Part shown: positions 33,627 to 42,214 of the stretch, piece by piece
How positions within the stretch are numbered: the first letter of the stretch is position 1
How the letters are laid out: every line of letters starts with the position of its first letter
Source: Microbacterium sp. 67-17
GTDB taxonomy: Bacteria > Actinomycetota > Actinomycetes > Actinomycetales > Microbacteriaceae
Reading direction: 5' to 3'
NCBI RefSeq assembly: GCF_001898325.1
Contig: NZ_MKTR01000002.1
Span: 1-64,000, forward strand
DNA length: 64,000 nt
The notes under the pieces: generated by a model
Told to the model about the DNA's origin: nothing
The model's input: the letters and a program-made list of their open reading frames with translations, nothing else
Databases searched by the model: none
Translations under genes and position numbers: made by a program

Positions 33627-34319
33627 TCAGTCGGCCAGCGGCGGGTCGGGGTCCTGGTGCGGGTCGTTCTCGCCCTTGCCCGAGGGTGGACCGATCGGGC
33701 GCTCCAGCGCGTCGTGCGCAGCGGTGAGCAGCCGGTCGTCGGCATAGAGACCGTGGGTGTAAAACTCGAGCAGCGGCAGGGTGAGCCGGCGAAGCAGCGT
33801 CTCGGTCAGCCCGTCCTCGCCGAGGCTTCGGGCGAGCTGGCGGCGCAGGAGCACCGGGGCGAGGCCGTAGAGCGTCACCGCGGTGACCGTGACGTCCATG
33901 TCCGACTGCGGGCGGAGCATCCCGGCCGCGGCCTGTTGCTCGAGGAGGGTGCGCGTCGCGGCCGTCAGGGAGTCGAAGAGGTCGTCTGCCGCCGCGGTGT
34001 CGGATGTCAGCATCCGGGACATGTAGTCAAGAAGTGGCTCGTAGCGCTGGCGGTCGGCGAGGGCCTCGCGCATCATCGCTGAGGCGCCGCCACCCGCGAG
34101 TCGGCCCTTGTCGGTGACCAGCGTCTGGACGACGTAGGCGTCGCACTCTTCGCGCAGTCCGTCTTTGGATCCGAAGTGGTGCACGATCAGCGCTGCGCTC
34201 ACGCCGGCGCGCTGCGCGATATCCCGCAGGCTGGCCGTGTCGAAGCCGCGCTCTGCGAAGGCCGCGATTGCCGCATCGCGGATCCGGTCACGGGTCGAAG
34301 CGTCGGGGGCTGAACGCAT
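33627..34319 (-). CDS. TetR family transcriptional regulator
   Basis: 230-residue repressor with an N-terminal TetR helix-turn-helix (AFAERGFDTASLRDIAQRAGVSAALIVHHFGSKDGL, visible in its parts) and a C-terminal ligand domain (about residues 70-210) of unknown specificity. ATG at 34319 is preferred over the upstream GTG 34337 and ATG 34328, because TAGCAT (34332-34327) lies 7 nt upstream and TTGACG sits 18 bp before that. It probably controls itself and the ABC exporter that follows. Confidence 0.87.
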   Translation of the reverse strand: MRSAPDASTRDRIRDAAIAAFAERGFDTASLRDIAQRAGVSAALIVHHFGSKDGLREECDAYVVQTLVTDKGRLAGGGASAMMREALADRQRYEPLLDYMSRMLTSDTAAADDLFDSLTAATRTLLEQQAAAGMLRPQSDMDVTVTAVTLYGLAPVLLRRQLARSLGEDGLTETLLRRLTLPLLEFYTHGLYADDRLLTAAHDALERPIGPPSGKGENDPHQDPDPPLAD

Positions 34320-34356
34320 GTTCAACATGCTAAACACCCGTTCAGCCTGTCGTCAA
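34317..34356 (-). promoter_or_regulatory. leaderless TetR-gene promoter with candidate operator
   Basis: On the minus strand: -35 TTGACG (34356-34351), 18-bp spacer, -10 TAGCAT (34332-34327), 7 nt, ATG. The palindrome ATGTTCAACAT (about 34318-34328) and the outer inverted pair TGAACG...CGTTCA (34311-34344) span the promoter and are plausible autoregulatory operator sites. Confidence 0.6.
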
Positions 34357-34518
34357 GGGCTAGCGGCTCTGTAGGGCTCGGGATGGGGAATCCCGACTGC
34401 CGGCGCGAACTATGGACGGTCGGGCCGGATCTTGCAACCCCCTGGGACATGGCAAAGAGACCAGCTACCTTCATGCATTGCGACATCACGTCGCGCTCTG
34501 CAGATGGAAGGAGACCCC

Positions 34519-34713
34519 ATGGGATTCATGGAAGATGCGAAGAAGAACATCGCTGAGGCTGCGGAGAACACCGCCGACGCCATCCAGGACGGAGTTGACC
34601 GAGCCAAGGACAAGGCCGAAGAGATGTCGGCTGAGGCCGACGTCAAGAAGGCGGAGGCCGAACGCGACGCCGTGAAGGCACGCAACGACGTCAAGGAAGC
34701 AACCCGCGACTGA
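34519..34713 (+). CDS. small charged helical protein (CsbD/LEA-like)
   Basis: 64-residue, highly charged, Ala-rich protein with no hydrophobic core; it is predicted to be one long amphipathic helix with repeating AEKADVKKAE-type patterns. Such proteins (CsbD-, YtxH- or LEA-like) are usually stress-induced and possibly protective, but the family cannot be fixed. AAGGAG lies 8 nt before the ATG. A strong terminator follows 13 nt after the stop, so it is a single-gene unit. Confidence 0.65.
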   Translation: MGFMEDAKKNIAEAAENTADAIQDGVDRAKDKAEEMSAEADVKKAEAERDAVKARNDVKEATRD

Positions 34714-34726
34714 CGTCCCCTGAACC

Positions 34727-34760
34727 CGAAGGCCCGCGCAGAGTACTGCGTGGGCCTTCG
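34727..34760 (+). terminator. intrinsic terminator of the small helical protein gene
   Basis: CGAAGGCCCGCGCAG (34727-34741) pairs over 15 bp with CTGCGTGGGCCTTCG (34746-34760), with one G-U pair and an AGTA loop. The symmetric arms could serve the tRNA transcript from the other strand as well. Confidence 0.8.
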
Positions 34761-34776
34761 ATGCGTTCGAGGGCGC

Positions 34777-35090
34777 TGGAGGGGCTGACGGGAATCGTCC
34801 CCACCGCCACTCCACACGCCGCTCCGCGGCGCGCGGAGCCTCCGGCGGCGTGGGCCCACCCGCGGGCGGACCGGTTCCTACGGCAACCACACGAATGCCC
34901 TCCCGCACGGCCTGCGGCCGCACGCGAGGGCAGTGGAGGGGCTGACGGGAATCGTCCCCACCGCCACTCCACACGCCGCTTCGCGGCGCGCGGAGCCTCC
35001 GGCGGCGTGGGCCCACCCGCGGGCGGACCGGTTCCTACGGCAACCATACGAATGCCCTCCCGCACGGCCTGCGGCCGCACGCGAGGGCAT
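34777..35090 (-). repeat. two tandem 157-bp copies derived from the tRNA-Gly 3' end and flank
   Basis: TGGAGGGGCTGACGGGAATC, the 3' end of the tRNA read on the plus strand, begins at 34777 and 34934 and again in the real tRNA at 35091, exactly 157 bp apart each time. The two units are nearly identical (for example T for C in the CCGCTC/CCGCTT core and one change near ACGAATG). Each contains the last 21 nt of the tRNA and a copy of its terminator hairpin. No protein gene is present in this stretch; open frames in it are artefacts of the repeat. Confidence 0.92.
35054..35088 (-). terminator. terminator hairpin of tRNA-Gly
   Basis: Read on the minus strand, GCCCTC and GAGGGC form an outer 6-bp stem, and GTGCGGCC with GGCCGTGC an inner 8-bp stem with two G-U pairs and a GCA loop. 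It begins 2 nt past the tRNA CCA end. A duplicate lies 157 bp further (34897-34931). Confidence 0.6.
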
Positions 35091-35164
35091 TGGAGGGGCT
35101 GACGGGAATCGAACCCGCGCTGTCTGCTTGGGAAGCAGAAGTTCTGCCATTGAACTACAGCCCC
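35091..35164 (-). tRNA. tRNA-Gly (anticodon CCC)
   Basis: 74 nt including an encoded CCA. The acceptor stem is GGGGCTG/CAGCCCC with U discriminator. The D arm begins TAGTTCAATGG. The anticodon stem TCTGC/GCAGA holds the loop TTCCCAA, giving anticodon CCC (reads GGG). The T loop is TTCGATT. All four arms pair. It is the only tRNA in the window and the source of the adjacent 157-bp repeats. Confidence 0.95.
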
Positions 35165-35244
35165 ATGCGCCGAAGCGCCCCGCCAGCATATCAAGGCCGG
35201 TCGAGCACGCCGAGCGCGCATCTCGTCCGCGGAGGCCCGGAGCG

Positions 35245-36372
35245 TCAGCCGATCTCGCTGCGCGAGGCGTATCCGGAATCGATGATCGTGGCTTGCAGAT
35301 TGTCAGCGGTGACGATCGTGCCGGGAACAAGGAGGGCAGGTACCGTGCGGGCTCCGTTGTCGTAGTCCTTGACGTTCAGTGAGTCGAGCTGCTCGCCGAG
35401 GAGTACGGATGCCGCGAGGTAGGCTGCGGCCTCGTGCACGAGGCGGTCATCTGTGAGGATCGTCGCGTACTGCTCGCCCGACTCGATTGCGCGGAGGCCT
35501 TCGGTTGTCGCGCCTACGCCAACGACCACGGGCCACTGGTCTGAGCCAGGGCTCAGCCCATGGTCACGGAGTGACGCGATCACGGCGGCCGCGATGTCGT
35601 CCCCCGCGGTCGTTACGGCACGCAGGCTCACGCCCTCCGTGTATACGGTCTGCAGGAGTTGAGTCATCCGGGCCGCGGCCGAACGCGCGTCGGTCGTTGC
35701 CACGGCGTCCGGTGCTGACTGCCCGGAGCCGAAAGTGGTGCTGCCCTGCTCGGCCGAGAGCTCGAGTACCTGGCGCACGGTCCCGTTGTAGCCGTAGTAG
35801 AAGTCGGGCGCTGCGAGGTCGCCCGCGAAGACTTCGAGGGGGTAAGGCTCGTCGGGGAGCGCCCCCGTGGGATCGCCGTTGAGATCACCCAAACCGAGAC
35901 CGCTCAACGCAGCCCACCCGACTTGGACACCGATGCCGAACCGGTCGAACCCGACGTAATAGTCGACGTCGGGTGTGTCGCGAATCAGCCTGTCGTAGGC
36001 GATGACCGGTACGCCGGCCTCGCGTGCAGCGGCAAGCGGTTGGGCGAGAGCGTCGGCTTGGACGGGCGTGACGATGAGCAGATCCGCTCCGGCGTCCACC
36101 ATTGCTGTGATCTGATCTGCTTGGTCGGCGGGATCCGGGCCCGAGTAGCGAAGGTCCACCGTAGCGCCCCAGGTGGTGAGCAGCGTCTCGATCGCGCTCC
36201 CTGCCTCCAGGTACCTGGAACCCTCGCCCGCAGGCAGGGTGATCCCTACCGTCCCGGTCACGTCAAGGTCGAGTACCGTGCGCGAAGGGGTCGGCTCAGC
36301 GCCTCCGGTGCACGCACTGAGCATCGTGACTGTCAGAACGGTCGCGATGGCGATAGCGGGTCGAAAGCGCAC
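35245..36372 (-). CDS. orphan sugar-binding lipoprotein (periplasmic-binding-protein type I fold)
   Basis: 375-residue extracytoplasmic substrate-binding protein of the ribose/xylose (RbsB/XylF/ChvE-like) group. A lipobox LSAC (Cys 21) follows a short signal peptide. Visible fold marks are DAGADLLIVTPVQADAL, GVPVIAYDRLI and the late GEQYATILTDDR segment. GTG at 36372 is chosen because GGAGAGGATCCCC precedes it; the frame continues upstream without a better signal. No permease or ATPase gene lies nearby, so it either serves a distant transporter or acts as a sensor. The 180-bp gap to dcd shows only the dcd -10. Confidence 0.82.
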   Translation of the reverse strand: MRFRPAIAIATVLTVTMLSACTGGAEPTPSRTVLDLDVTGTVGITLPAGEGSRYLEAGSAIETLLTTWGATVDLRYSGPDPADQADQITAMVDAGADLLIVTPVQADALAQPLAAAREAGVPVIAYDRLIRDTPDVDYYVGFDRFGIGVQVGWAALSGLGLGDLNGDPTGALPDEPYPLEVFAGDLAAPDFYYGYNGTVRQVLELSAEQGSTTFGSGQSAPDAVATTDARSAAARMTQLLQTVYTEGVSLRAVTTAGDDIAAAVIASLRDHGLSPGSDQWPVVVGVGATTEGLRAIESGEQYATILTDDRLVHEAAAYLAASVLLGEQLDSLNVKDYDNGARTVPALLVPGTIVTADNLQATIIDSGYASRSEIG

Positions 36373-36552
36373 GGGGATCCTCTCCAGGGCGGCGGGCGGC
36401 AGCGCCGAAGCATGCGTCGGGAATGCGACGCCCAACCCTCTTCCATGCGCGTGCATTACATGCCGACGGGGGATGTCCAGAGCATCACGAACTGGTGACG
36501 TAGAGGTGTCCGCGGCGCCGGCTCGAGGCGGTCGGTCATCTAGGATGGCCGC

Positions 36553-37161
36553 GTGCTGCTTTCGGACCGCGATATCCGCAATGAAGTCTTTTCAGGTCGC
36601 GTTGCGCTCGATCCGTGGGACGCCGACATGGTGCAGCCATCAAGCGTGGACGTACGCCTGGATCGGTATTTTCGTCTCTTCGATAATCACAAGTACCCAT
36701 TCATCGACCCTGCGGTCGATCAACCGGACCTTACGCGCCTTATCGAAGTGCGACCCGATGAGCCCTTCATCCTGCATCCCGGTGAGTTCGCGCTCGGCTC
36801 GACCTTCGAACAGGTGAGCCTTCCCGACGACATCGCAGCCAGACTCGAGGGGAAGTCCTCGCTGGGGAGGCTGGGCCTACTCACCCACTCCACGGCGGGG
36901 TTCATCGACCCGGGCTTCTCGGGACACGTGACGCTCGAACTCTCGAACGTCGCCACCCTTCCCATCACCCTGTGGCCGGGGATGAAGATCGGGCAGCTGT
37001 GCTTCTTCCGGCTGTCCTCACCGGCGGAGAACCCGTATGGGTCTGGCCCGTACGGCAACCGCTATCAGGGGCAGCGCGGCCCGACCGCATCGCGGTCCCA
37101 CCAGAACTTCCACCGTACGGATGTCGGAACGCGCGAGCTTGGGTCGGCCGGCGACCGCTGA
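36553..37161 (+). CDS. dcd: dCTP deaminase
   Basis: 202-residue enzyme converting dCTP towards dUTP/dUMP in thymidylate synthesis. Family motifs are clear: LLSDRDI at the start, [38 protein letters not shown] with the catalytic Glu following in LELSN, and the [18 protein letters not shown] tail. Actinobacterial Dcd proteins can be bifunctional deaminase/dUTPases; that is possible here but not provable from motifs alone. GTG at 36553 lies 6 nt after TAGGAT (leaderless). Confidence 0.95.
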   Translation: MLLSDRDIRNEVFSGRVALDPWDADMVQPSSVDVRLDRYFRLFDNHKYPFIDPAVDQPDLTRLIEVRPDEPFILHPGEFALGSTFEQVSLPDDIAARLEGKSSLGRLGLLTHSTAGFIDPGFSGHVTLELSNVATLPITLWPGMKIGQLCFFRLSSPAENPYGSGPYGNRYQGQRGPTASRSHQNFHRTDVGTRELGSAGDR

Positions 37162-37388
37162 GACCTCTAGGGAACGAACCGGACACCTCTAGGACACCTG
37201 TGTGAAAGCTGCGCGAAAGCCGCTGACCGGATGATCACGATCACGGCCCGCTGAAGCGAATCCCGACGATGTCCTGGGCCGGGAGCCCCTGGCACCATTT
37301 CCCGGAGGACATAGTGGAATCGCTCGGTTCCGAACCCGTGACGAGTGCTGCGATACGTGCCGTGCAAGCCGTGGTTAGTTTCAGGATC

Positions 37389-37886
37389 ATGTCTTCGGTC
37401 GACGATCCGATGGTCCAGAAGTGGATGCGCTTTCGCAATGCCGTGGTTCCCGGGGTCGCCGTCTCCCACGTTCCTGATAAGGCGGGTCGACCGGGCGACA
37501 GCCTCAAGGGCAGCGGCGAGGCGGGAGCCGCGGTCTACTGGCGCCTGGTCGCATCTAACAACCGCGAGCTCGGCCGAAGCTTCTACCTCTATCAGAACGC
37601 AGACCAGGCCCGAAGGCACGTCGAGCGGGTGGCGGCCATGACGGGGCAGTTGGATGTCGCCGCCGTCGTGGACGGGCAGACGACCCGACGTGGTTGGGTC
37701 CTCAACGCGGACGGCGGACCGGTCATGACGTGTGCACGCTGGTACACCTCATCGTCGACCGCCGCCGCCGCGGCGGTCTCAGCGCTTGCCGCCTTCCGCA
37801 CGGCACGAGTGCTCGCCGCCCCGGTGACGTACTTCTCGACCCCTCATCGACGCCCCGCGAGCGCCGGTGAGGGCGCTGTGCTCTAG
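37389..37886 (+). CDS. hypothetical protein, possibly DUF1508-like
   Basis: 165-residue soluble protein. A segment around residues 45-75 (YWRLVASNNRELGRSFYLY, then a helix) loosely recalls the DUF1508/YegP repeat, and the same pattern returns weakly later. The start ATG at 37389 is chosen because TAGTTT (37376-37381) lies 7 nt upstream, and because the frame upstream uses ATA and AGG codons unlike coding sequence here; an ATG at 37269 is the alternative. Only 9 nt separate it from the kinase gene, so both are probably on one transcript. Confidence 0.6.
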   Translation: MSSVDDPMVQKWMRFRNAVVPGVAVSHVPDKAGRPGDSLKGSGEAGAAVYWRLVASNNRELGRSFYLYQNADQARRHVERVAAMTGQLDVAAVVDGQTTRRGWVLNADGGPVMTCARWYTSSSTAAAAAVSALAAFRTARVLAAPVTYFSTPHRRPASAGEGAVL

Positions 37887-37895
37887 GGAAACCAG

Positions 37896-39632
37896 ATGGC
37901 TGCAGTCATCTCGGGACGGTTCCGGATCATCGAGCTCCTGGGAACGGGAGGGTCGGCATCGGTCTTTCTCGCCGATGACGCGCAGAGCCGGCAGCGCGTC
38001 GCACTGAAGATCCTGCATCCACATCTGACCGGACGAGCAGCGGCGCGCGCCTTCTTCCTCGAGGAGGCGGCGCGAGCGTCCCGGCTGCAGCACCCACATT
38101 CGGCGCGCGTCCTGGACGTGGGCGAGGACCTGGACCGGCCTGAACCCGTGGTCTGGATTGCCCTCGAGGTCGTGGCCGGCGCCACCGTCGCGGAACACAT
38201 TCGTGCAACCGGGCCGCTGATGCCGTCCGTGGCGGCGCGCCTGCTCATGCCCGTGCTCGAGGCACTGGATGCGGCCCACTCTGTGGGACTCGTTCACCGT
38301 GACGTTTCCCCAACAAACGTGATGGTGGCGCGGGACAACGAAGGACAGCTCGATCCCGACAGCGTGCGCTTGCTCGACTTCGGGATCGCAGGCGACGCGG
38401 GCGAGACCGCGGTGGGAGCGGATGCGCTACTCGCGTCCCACGACGAGGGGCGCGTCGGTGTGCTCGGCAATGCGAGCTACATGTCGCCGGAGCAGGCGCG
38501 TGGCGACGCGGTCGACGCGCGCGGCGACATCTATCAGGCGGGGGCATTGCTGTACTTCGCGCTCGTCGGTCAGGCACCGTTTCGTCGTGAGGAGCCCGCC
38601 CAGGTTGCCCGGGCACATCTGGAGGCGCCGCCGCCCGTGCCCTCGGTGCAGCGTCCTGGCGTCCCTCGGGCACTGGACCGCATCGTCGTGAAGGCGATGC
38701 TGAAAGACCCCGACGACCGGTTCGCCGACGCGCGCACCATGAGGGATGCCCTGGTGGACGCGATATCGGGTAACCCGAGTCCATCCGGCGTTGAACCCTC
38801 GCACCCCAACGCCGCGATGGCACCCACTGCTGTCCCGCCGCTCTCCCAGGTGCGGGCCGAGGGCCTCCACGCCCTCAGCGGTGAGCTCGACGTGACACGT
38901 GTCCTCGGAACCACAGTGACGCCCTCGCGGGCCCCGGCATCGTCCGCAGCGAGTCCGTTTCATGCTGTTCGTCGCGGTCGCCGCCCTGCCGGAATCGTGA
39001 TGATCGGGACGATCTCGGCGGCCGTGGCGTTGGGCGTCGCTGTCTCATTGGCGGCGTCGCCCTCGGCATCCATCACGGCGGACCCGACGGCGAGCCCGAC
39101 CTCGCCAGCAGCCACGCCGTCTCCCACTCCGAGCGCTGAATCCACGGGTGTTGACGACCGACCGCACGTACCGGATGTCTCGCAAACACAGCTCGCGGAA
39201 GCGAGCGCGCGCATCGTGGACGCTGGACTCGTGGTCGGCACCGTATCCACGGTCGATAGCAGATGGCCCGAGGGAACAGTTCTGGGGACCTCGCCTGCCT
39301 CAGGCGAGCGGGCTGCGTTCGGGAGCTCGGTAGCTGTCACGGTTGCTTCGGGGTACAACGCCGTGCCGTCTGTGACGGCGATGGATGTGCAACTCGCGTT
39401 GTCGATGATCACGGAGGCGGGATTCTCTACGGCATCGGTGCCGACCTCGACCCTGGGAAGCGGCGTCATCGGAACAGACCCGTCCGGTGGCTCACGATGG
39501 GCCGTCGGATCGACGGTGACGGTGTTCGAACCGGCACCCGCCTTGAGCCCCACTCCGTCGCCGAGCCCCACCCCCGAACCCGCTTCGAGCCCCACTCCGA
39601 CACGTACTCCCACACCGCCGGTGGTGCCGTGA
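37896..39632 (+). CDS. PASTA-domain Ser/Thr protein kinase
   Basis: 578-residue membrane receptor kinase. The N-terminal kinase domain (residues about 8-275) has a Gly loop GTGGSAS, the ATP Lys 38 (VALKIL), HRD at 134-136 and DFG at 161-163; the catalytic loop reads HRDVSPTN, with Ser where Lys is usual, as in several actinobacterial kinases. A transmembrane helix (about 366-388) is followed by a Pro/Ser linker, two PASTA repeats (VPDVSQTQL... and VPSVTAMDVQ...), which bind peptidoglycan fragments or lipid II in known kinases, and a Pro/Thr-rich tail. It stands just upstream of the Pst-like/surface locus. Confidence 0.88.
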   Translation: MAAVISGRFRIIELLGTGGSASVFLADDAQSRQRVALKILHPHLTGRAAARAFFLEEAARASRLQHPHSARVLDVGEDLDRPEPVVWIALEVVAGATVAEHIRATGPLMPSVAARLLMPVLEALDAAHSVGLVHRDVSPTNVMVARDNEGQLDPDSVRLLDFGIAGDAGETAVGADALLASHDEGRVGVLGNASYMSPEQARGDAVDARGDIYQAGALLYFALVGQAPFRREEPAQVARAHLEAPPPVPSVQRPGVPRALDRIVVKAMLKDPDDRFADARTMRDALVDAISGNPSPSGVEPSHPNAAMAPTAVPPLSQVRAEGLHALSGELDVTRVLGTTVTPSRAPASSAASPFHAVRRGRRPAGIVMIGTISAAVALGVAVSLAASPSASITADPTASPTSPAATPSPTPSAESTGVDDRPHVPDVSQTQLAEASARIVDAGLVVGTVSTVDSRWPEGTVLGTSPASGERAAFGSSVAVTVASGYNAVPSVTAMDVQLALSMITEAGFSTASVPTSTLGSGVIGTDPSGGSRWAVGSTVTVFEPAPALSPTPSPSPTPEPASSPTPTRTPTPPVVP

Positions 39633-39833
39633 GTCCAGGACGCCTCTCGAACATCTGCGAGAAAGAGCGCCTTCGTCAATCCGACGCCTTTCGTTCACGA
39701 TCGCGCCGGACGATCAGGTAATCGACCCGCTGTTGCATCCCGAGCCGTCCGCCGCCTTCCCCCATGCGCTTCGGCCGCGGCGAGCCCTACCCGAAAGAAC
39801 CTGGATGTCCGTATCGCGCTGCGGTGACCGCTC
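39633..39833. other. gap between the kinase gene and the Pst-like locus
   Basis: 201 bp with no gene. It must contain the promoter of pstC if the locus is separately transcribed, but I can point to no convincing -35/-10 pair, Pho box or terminator. A single GTTCACGATCG (about 39694) resembles half of a PhoP site and is not enough to call. Confidence 0.4.
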
Positions 39834-40955
39834 ATGATGCGACTTCGGCGGCGGCACATAAACGCGGATCAGACCGTCGGCGGGGAGCCCGCTAGCTCCG
39901 CCACGGTCTTCGACGAGGTCGCCGATGTCTTCCTGGCCGACGAGATCACTCAGATCATCGACGAGCCCGAGTCGGTTCACCCCGATGGTGCGCGCTCGCT
40001 GAGCTCACGACCATCGACCTCGGACAGAATCTTCCGCGCCGTCGCCTTCGCGGCCGGTGGAGTGACCGTCGCGATCATGCTCGCCGTCGGGCTATTTCTC
40101 GCCGTCCGTGCTGGATCCGCGCTCCAGGTCTCGGGTGTCAGTTTCCTGTTCGAGCAGCAATGGAACCCCGAGTCAGGACAGTTCGGTATCGCTGCGGTGC
40201 TCTTCGGCACCGTCACGATTGCCGTCATCGCCGTGACCATCTCAATGCCGCTGTCGCTCGGAACATCGCTTCTGATCTCGGAGGTGCTGCGGGGCCGCGT
40301 CAAGCAGTGGGCGATCACGCTCGTCGACCTCATGGCTGCAGTGCCGAGCGTCGTCTTCGGCCTCTGGGGTGTGTTCTTCCTCCAGGCCAATGTGATCCCC
40401 GTCTCGCAGTGGATCTCGACCTACTTCGCGTGGATCCCGATCTTCGCTGTGACGGATGCCGATGGCGCCGCCGCCACGGATGCCAGCGCCTTCACCTCGT
40501 CAGCCTTCATCGCGGGCATTGTCGTCTCGCTCATGATCACCCCAACGCAAACCTCGATCATGCGGGAGGCATTCATGCAGGCTCCCCCCGGAGAGCGGGA
40601 GGCTGCGTACGCGCTCGGCTCGACGCGGTGGGGCATGGTGATGGCCGTGGTGCTGCCCTTCGGGCGAGGCGGCATCATCGGCGGAACGATGCTTGCTCTG
40701 GGTCGGGCACTAGGAGAGACGATCGCGATCTACATGATCATCTCGCCGATCTTCTACATCAACTGGCAAGTGCTCAAGACCGGCGGGAACTCCATCTCAG
40801 CGCTGATCGCGTTGCGCTACGGCGAGGCGAGCGAGTTCGGTCTCTCTGCCCTCATGGCAGCCGGACTCGCCCTCTTCCTGATCACGCTGGCCATCAACTT
40901 CACCGCATCGTCGATCGTCGCGCGATCCCGATCCGGCGCGAACAGCGAGGCGTGA
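39834..40955 (+). CDS. pstC: Pst-family ABC transporter permease PstC
   Basis: 373-residue membrane subunit. A 65-residue acidic N-terminal extension precedes six transmembrane helices and the permease EAA loop (EREAAYALGSTRWGM). GRALGETIAIYM is the PstC hallmark. It pairs with PstA. ATG at 39834 is followed by a second ATG; no ribosome-binding site or -10 at leaderless spacing is evident. The 201-bp gap upstream, after the kinase gene, shows no convincing Pho box. Its stop overlaps the pstA start. Confidence 0.92.
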   Translation: MMRLRRRHINADQTVGGEPASSATVFDEVADVFLADEITQIIDEPESVHPDGARSLSSRPSTSDRIFRAVAFAAGGVTVAIMLAVGLFLAVRAGSALQVSGVSFLFEQQWNPESGQFGIAAVLFGTVTIAVIAVTISMPLSLGTSLLISEVLRGRVKQWAITLVDLMAAVPSVVFGLWGVFFLQANVIPVSQWISTYFAWIPIFAVTDADGAAATDASAFTSSAFIAGIVVSLMITPTQTSIMREAFMQAPPGEREAAYALGSTRWGMVMAVVLPFGRGGIIGGTMLALGRALGETIAIYMIISPIFYINWQVLKTGGNSISALIALRYGEASEFGLSALMAAGLALFLITLAINFTASSIVARSRSGANSEA

Positions 40956-42214
40956 TGTCAACGACGATCGAGGCTCCCGAGATCTCGGATGCCGCGGCAT
41001 CCGAGCCGGAACCGCGCCGCACGTCCACCCCCGACCCGGGCGACACCCCCGTCGGCCTGCGTCGGTCGCTGCGCGCCATACGCACCGACGACGTCTACCC
41101 GGTCATCGGCGCTGCTGCGGGGGCGATGGCTACCGCCACCTTGCTCTTCGGCTGGATCGCGCCGCTGACCGGCATGGTCGGCTGGCTTGCCGTGTCGTTC
41201 GTGCTGTTCATTGTCTTCTACGGGCTGCTGGTCTCGGTGGTCGCGGATCTGCGCGAGGTCATCGACCGCGTCATGACGGTGCTGCTCGCCAGCGCCGGCA
41301 TCATCCTGTTCACGGCGTTGGTGTTCGTGGTGGTCTTCGTCATCTTGCGCGGTGCTGATGCCTTGTTCCACTGGAACTTCTTCGTGCAGGACATGCAGTA
41401 CGCCGGTCCCCTCGACGGCTTGGATGTCGGTGGCGTCTCGCACGCGATCATGGGAACGCTGATCCAGATCGGGATCGCGCTGGCGATCACCGTGCCGCTC
41501 GGCATCCTGACCGCGGTGTTCCTGAACGAGATCGGCGGCCCGTTTGCGCGGTTCGTGCGCACCGTCACCGACGCGATGACCGCGCTCCCCTCCATCGTGG
41601 CTGGCTTGTTCGTGTACTCGGCGATCATCCTGCTCATCACGGGCCAACGCTCGGGCTTCGCGGCGGCGATGGCGATCACGGTCATGATGCTGCCGATCGT
41701 CGTGCGCGCAGCAGACGTCGTGCTCCGCCTGGTCGCGGGCAACCTCCGCGAGGCCGCCTTGGCCCTCGGGGCATCGCGTTTCCGCACGGTGTGGCACGTC
41801 GTGCTGCCGACCGCCCGCTCGGGACTTGCGACAGCCGTCATCCTCGGAACCGCCCGTGGCATCGGTGAGACCTCGCCGGTGCTATTGACCTCGGGGGTCA
41901 CCGCAGTGATGAACCTCAACCCGTTCGAAGGTCCGATGATCTCGCTGCCGCTTCAGGTGTTCGACTTCGTGCGTTCTCCCGAACCCAACATGATCGCGCG
42001 CGGTTTCGGCGCCGCCGCCGTGCTGATGCTGCTGGTGCTCGCGCTCTTCGCAATCGCCCGCGTCATCGGCGGTCGCGGCCCCGGCGAGCTGACCGCGCGT
42101 CAGCGCAGGGCTGTAGCCCGCCAGTCCCAGAACGATCTCATCCGCATCGAGCGTGCAGCCCGTGCCCGCACTGCCGCGCCGGCCGCACCGCCGGCACCCC
42201 AGGAGGAATCATGA
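40955..42214 (+). CDS. pstA: Pst-family ABC transporter permease PstA
   Basis: 419-residue membrane subunit with an acidic/Pro-rich cytoplasmic N terminus (about 45 residues), two extra N-terminal helices, then the six-helix PstA permease. REAALALGASRFRTVWHVVLPTA is the EAA loop (here in parts REAALALGASRF and HVVLP), and RGIGETSPVLLTSG is typical of PstA. ATG at 40955 overlaps the pstC stop; its stop overlaps the ATG of the PstS-like gene. Longer than E. coli PstA (about 300 residues) because of the N-terminal additions. Confidence 0.92.
   Translation: MSTTIEAPEISDAAASEPEPRRTSTPDPGDTPVGLRRSLRAIRTDDVYPVIGAAAGAMATATLLFGWIAPLTGMVGWLAVSFVLFIVFYGLLVSVVADLREVIDRVMTVLLASAGIILFTALVFVVVFVILRGADALFHWNFFVQDMQYAGPLDGLDVGGVSHAIMGTLIQIGIALAITVPLGILTAVFLNEIGGPFARFVRTVTDAMTALPSIVAGLFVYSAIILLITGQRSGFAAAMAITVMMLPIVVRAADVVLRLVAGNLREAALALGASRFRTVWHVVLPTARSGLATAVILGTARGIGETSPVLLTSGVTAVMNLNPFEGPMISLPLQVFDFVRSPEPNMIARGFGAAAVLMLLVLALFAIARVIGGRGPGELTARQRRAVARQSQNDLIRIERAARARTAAPAAPPAPQEES

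Noticed and set aside
34777..34954. Additional tRNA genes in the repeat units
   Set aside because: Only the last 21 nt of the tRNA are repeated; the anticodon, D arm and 5' acceptor strand are missing, so they are fragments.
34765..35090. Open reading frames in the 157-bp repeats
   Set aside because: They arise from the GC-rich repeat in several frames on both strands, have Arg/Pro/Gly-only composition and no start signal.
37269..37388. Longer N terminus for the hypothetical protein before the kinase
   Set aside because: Codon use there (ATA, AGG, low GC at third positions) is unlike coding sequence here, and a -10 hexamer sits 7 nt before the ATG at 37389.
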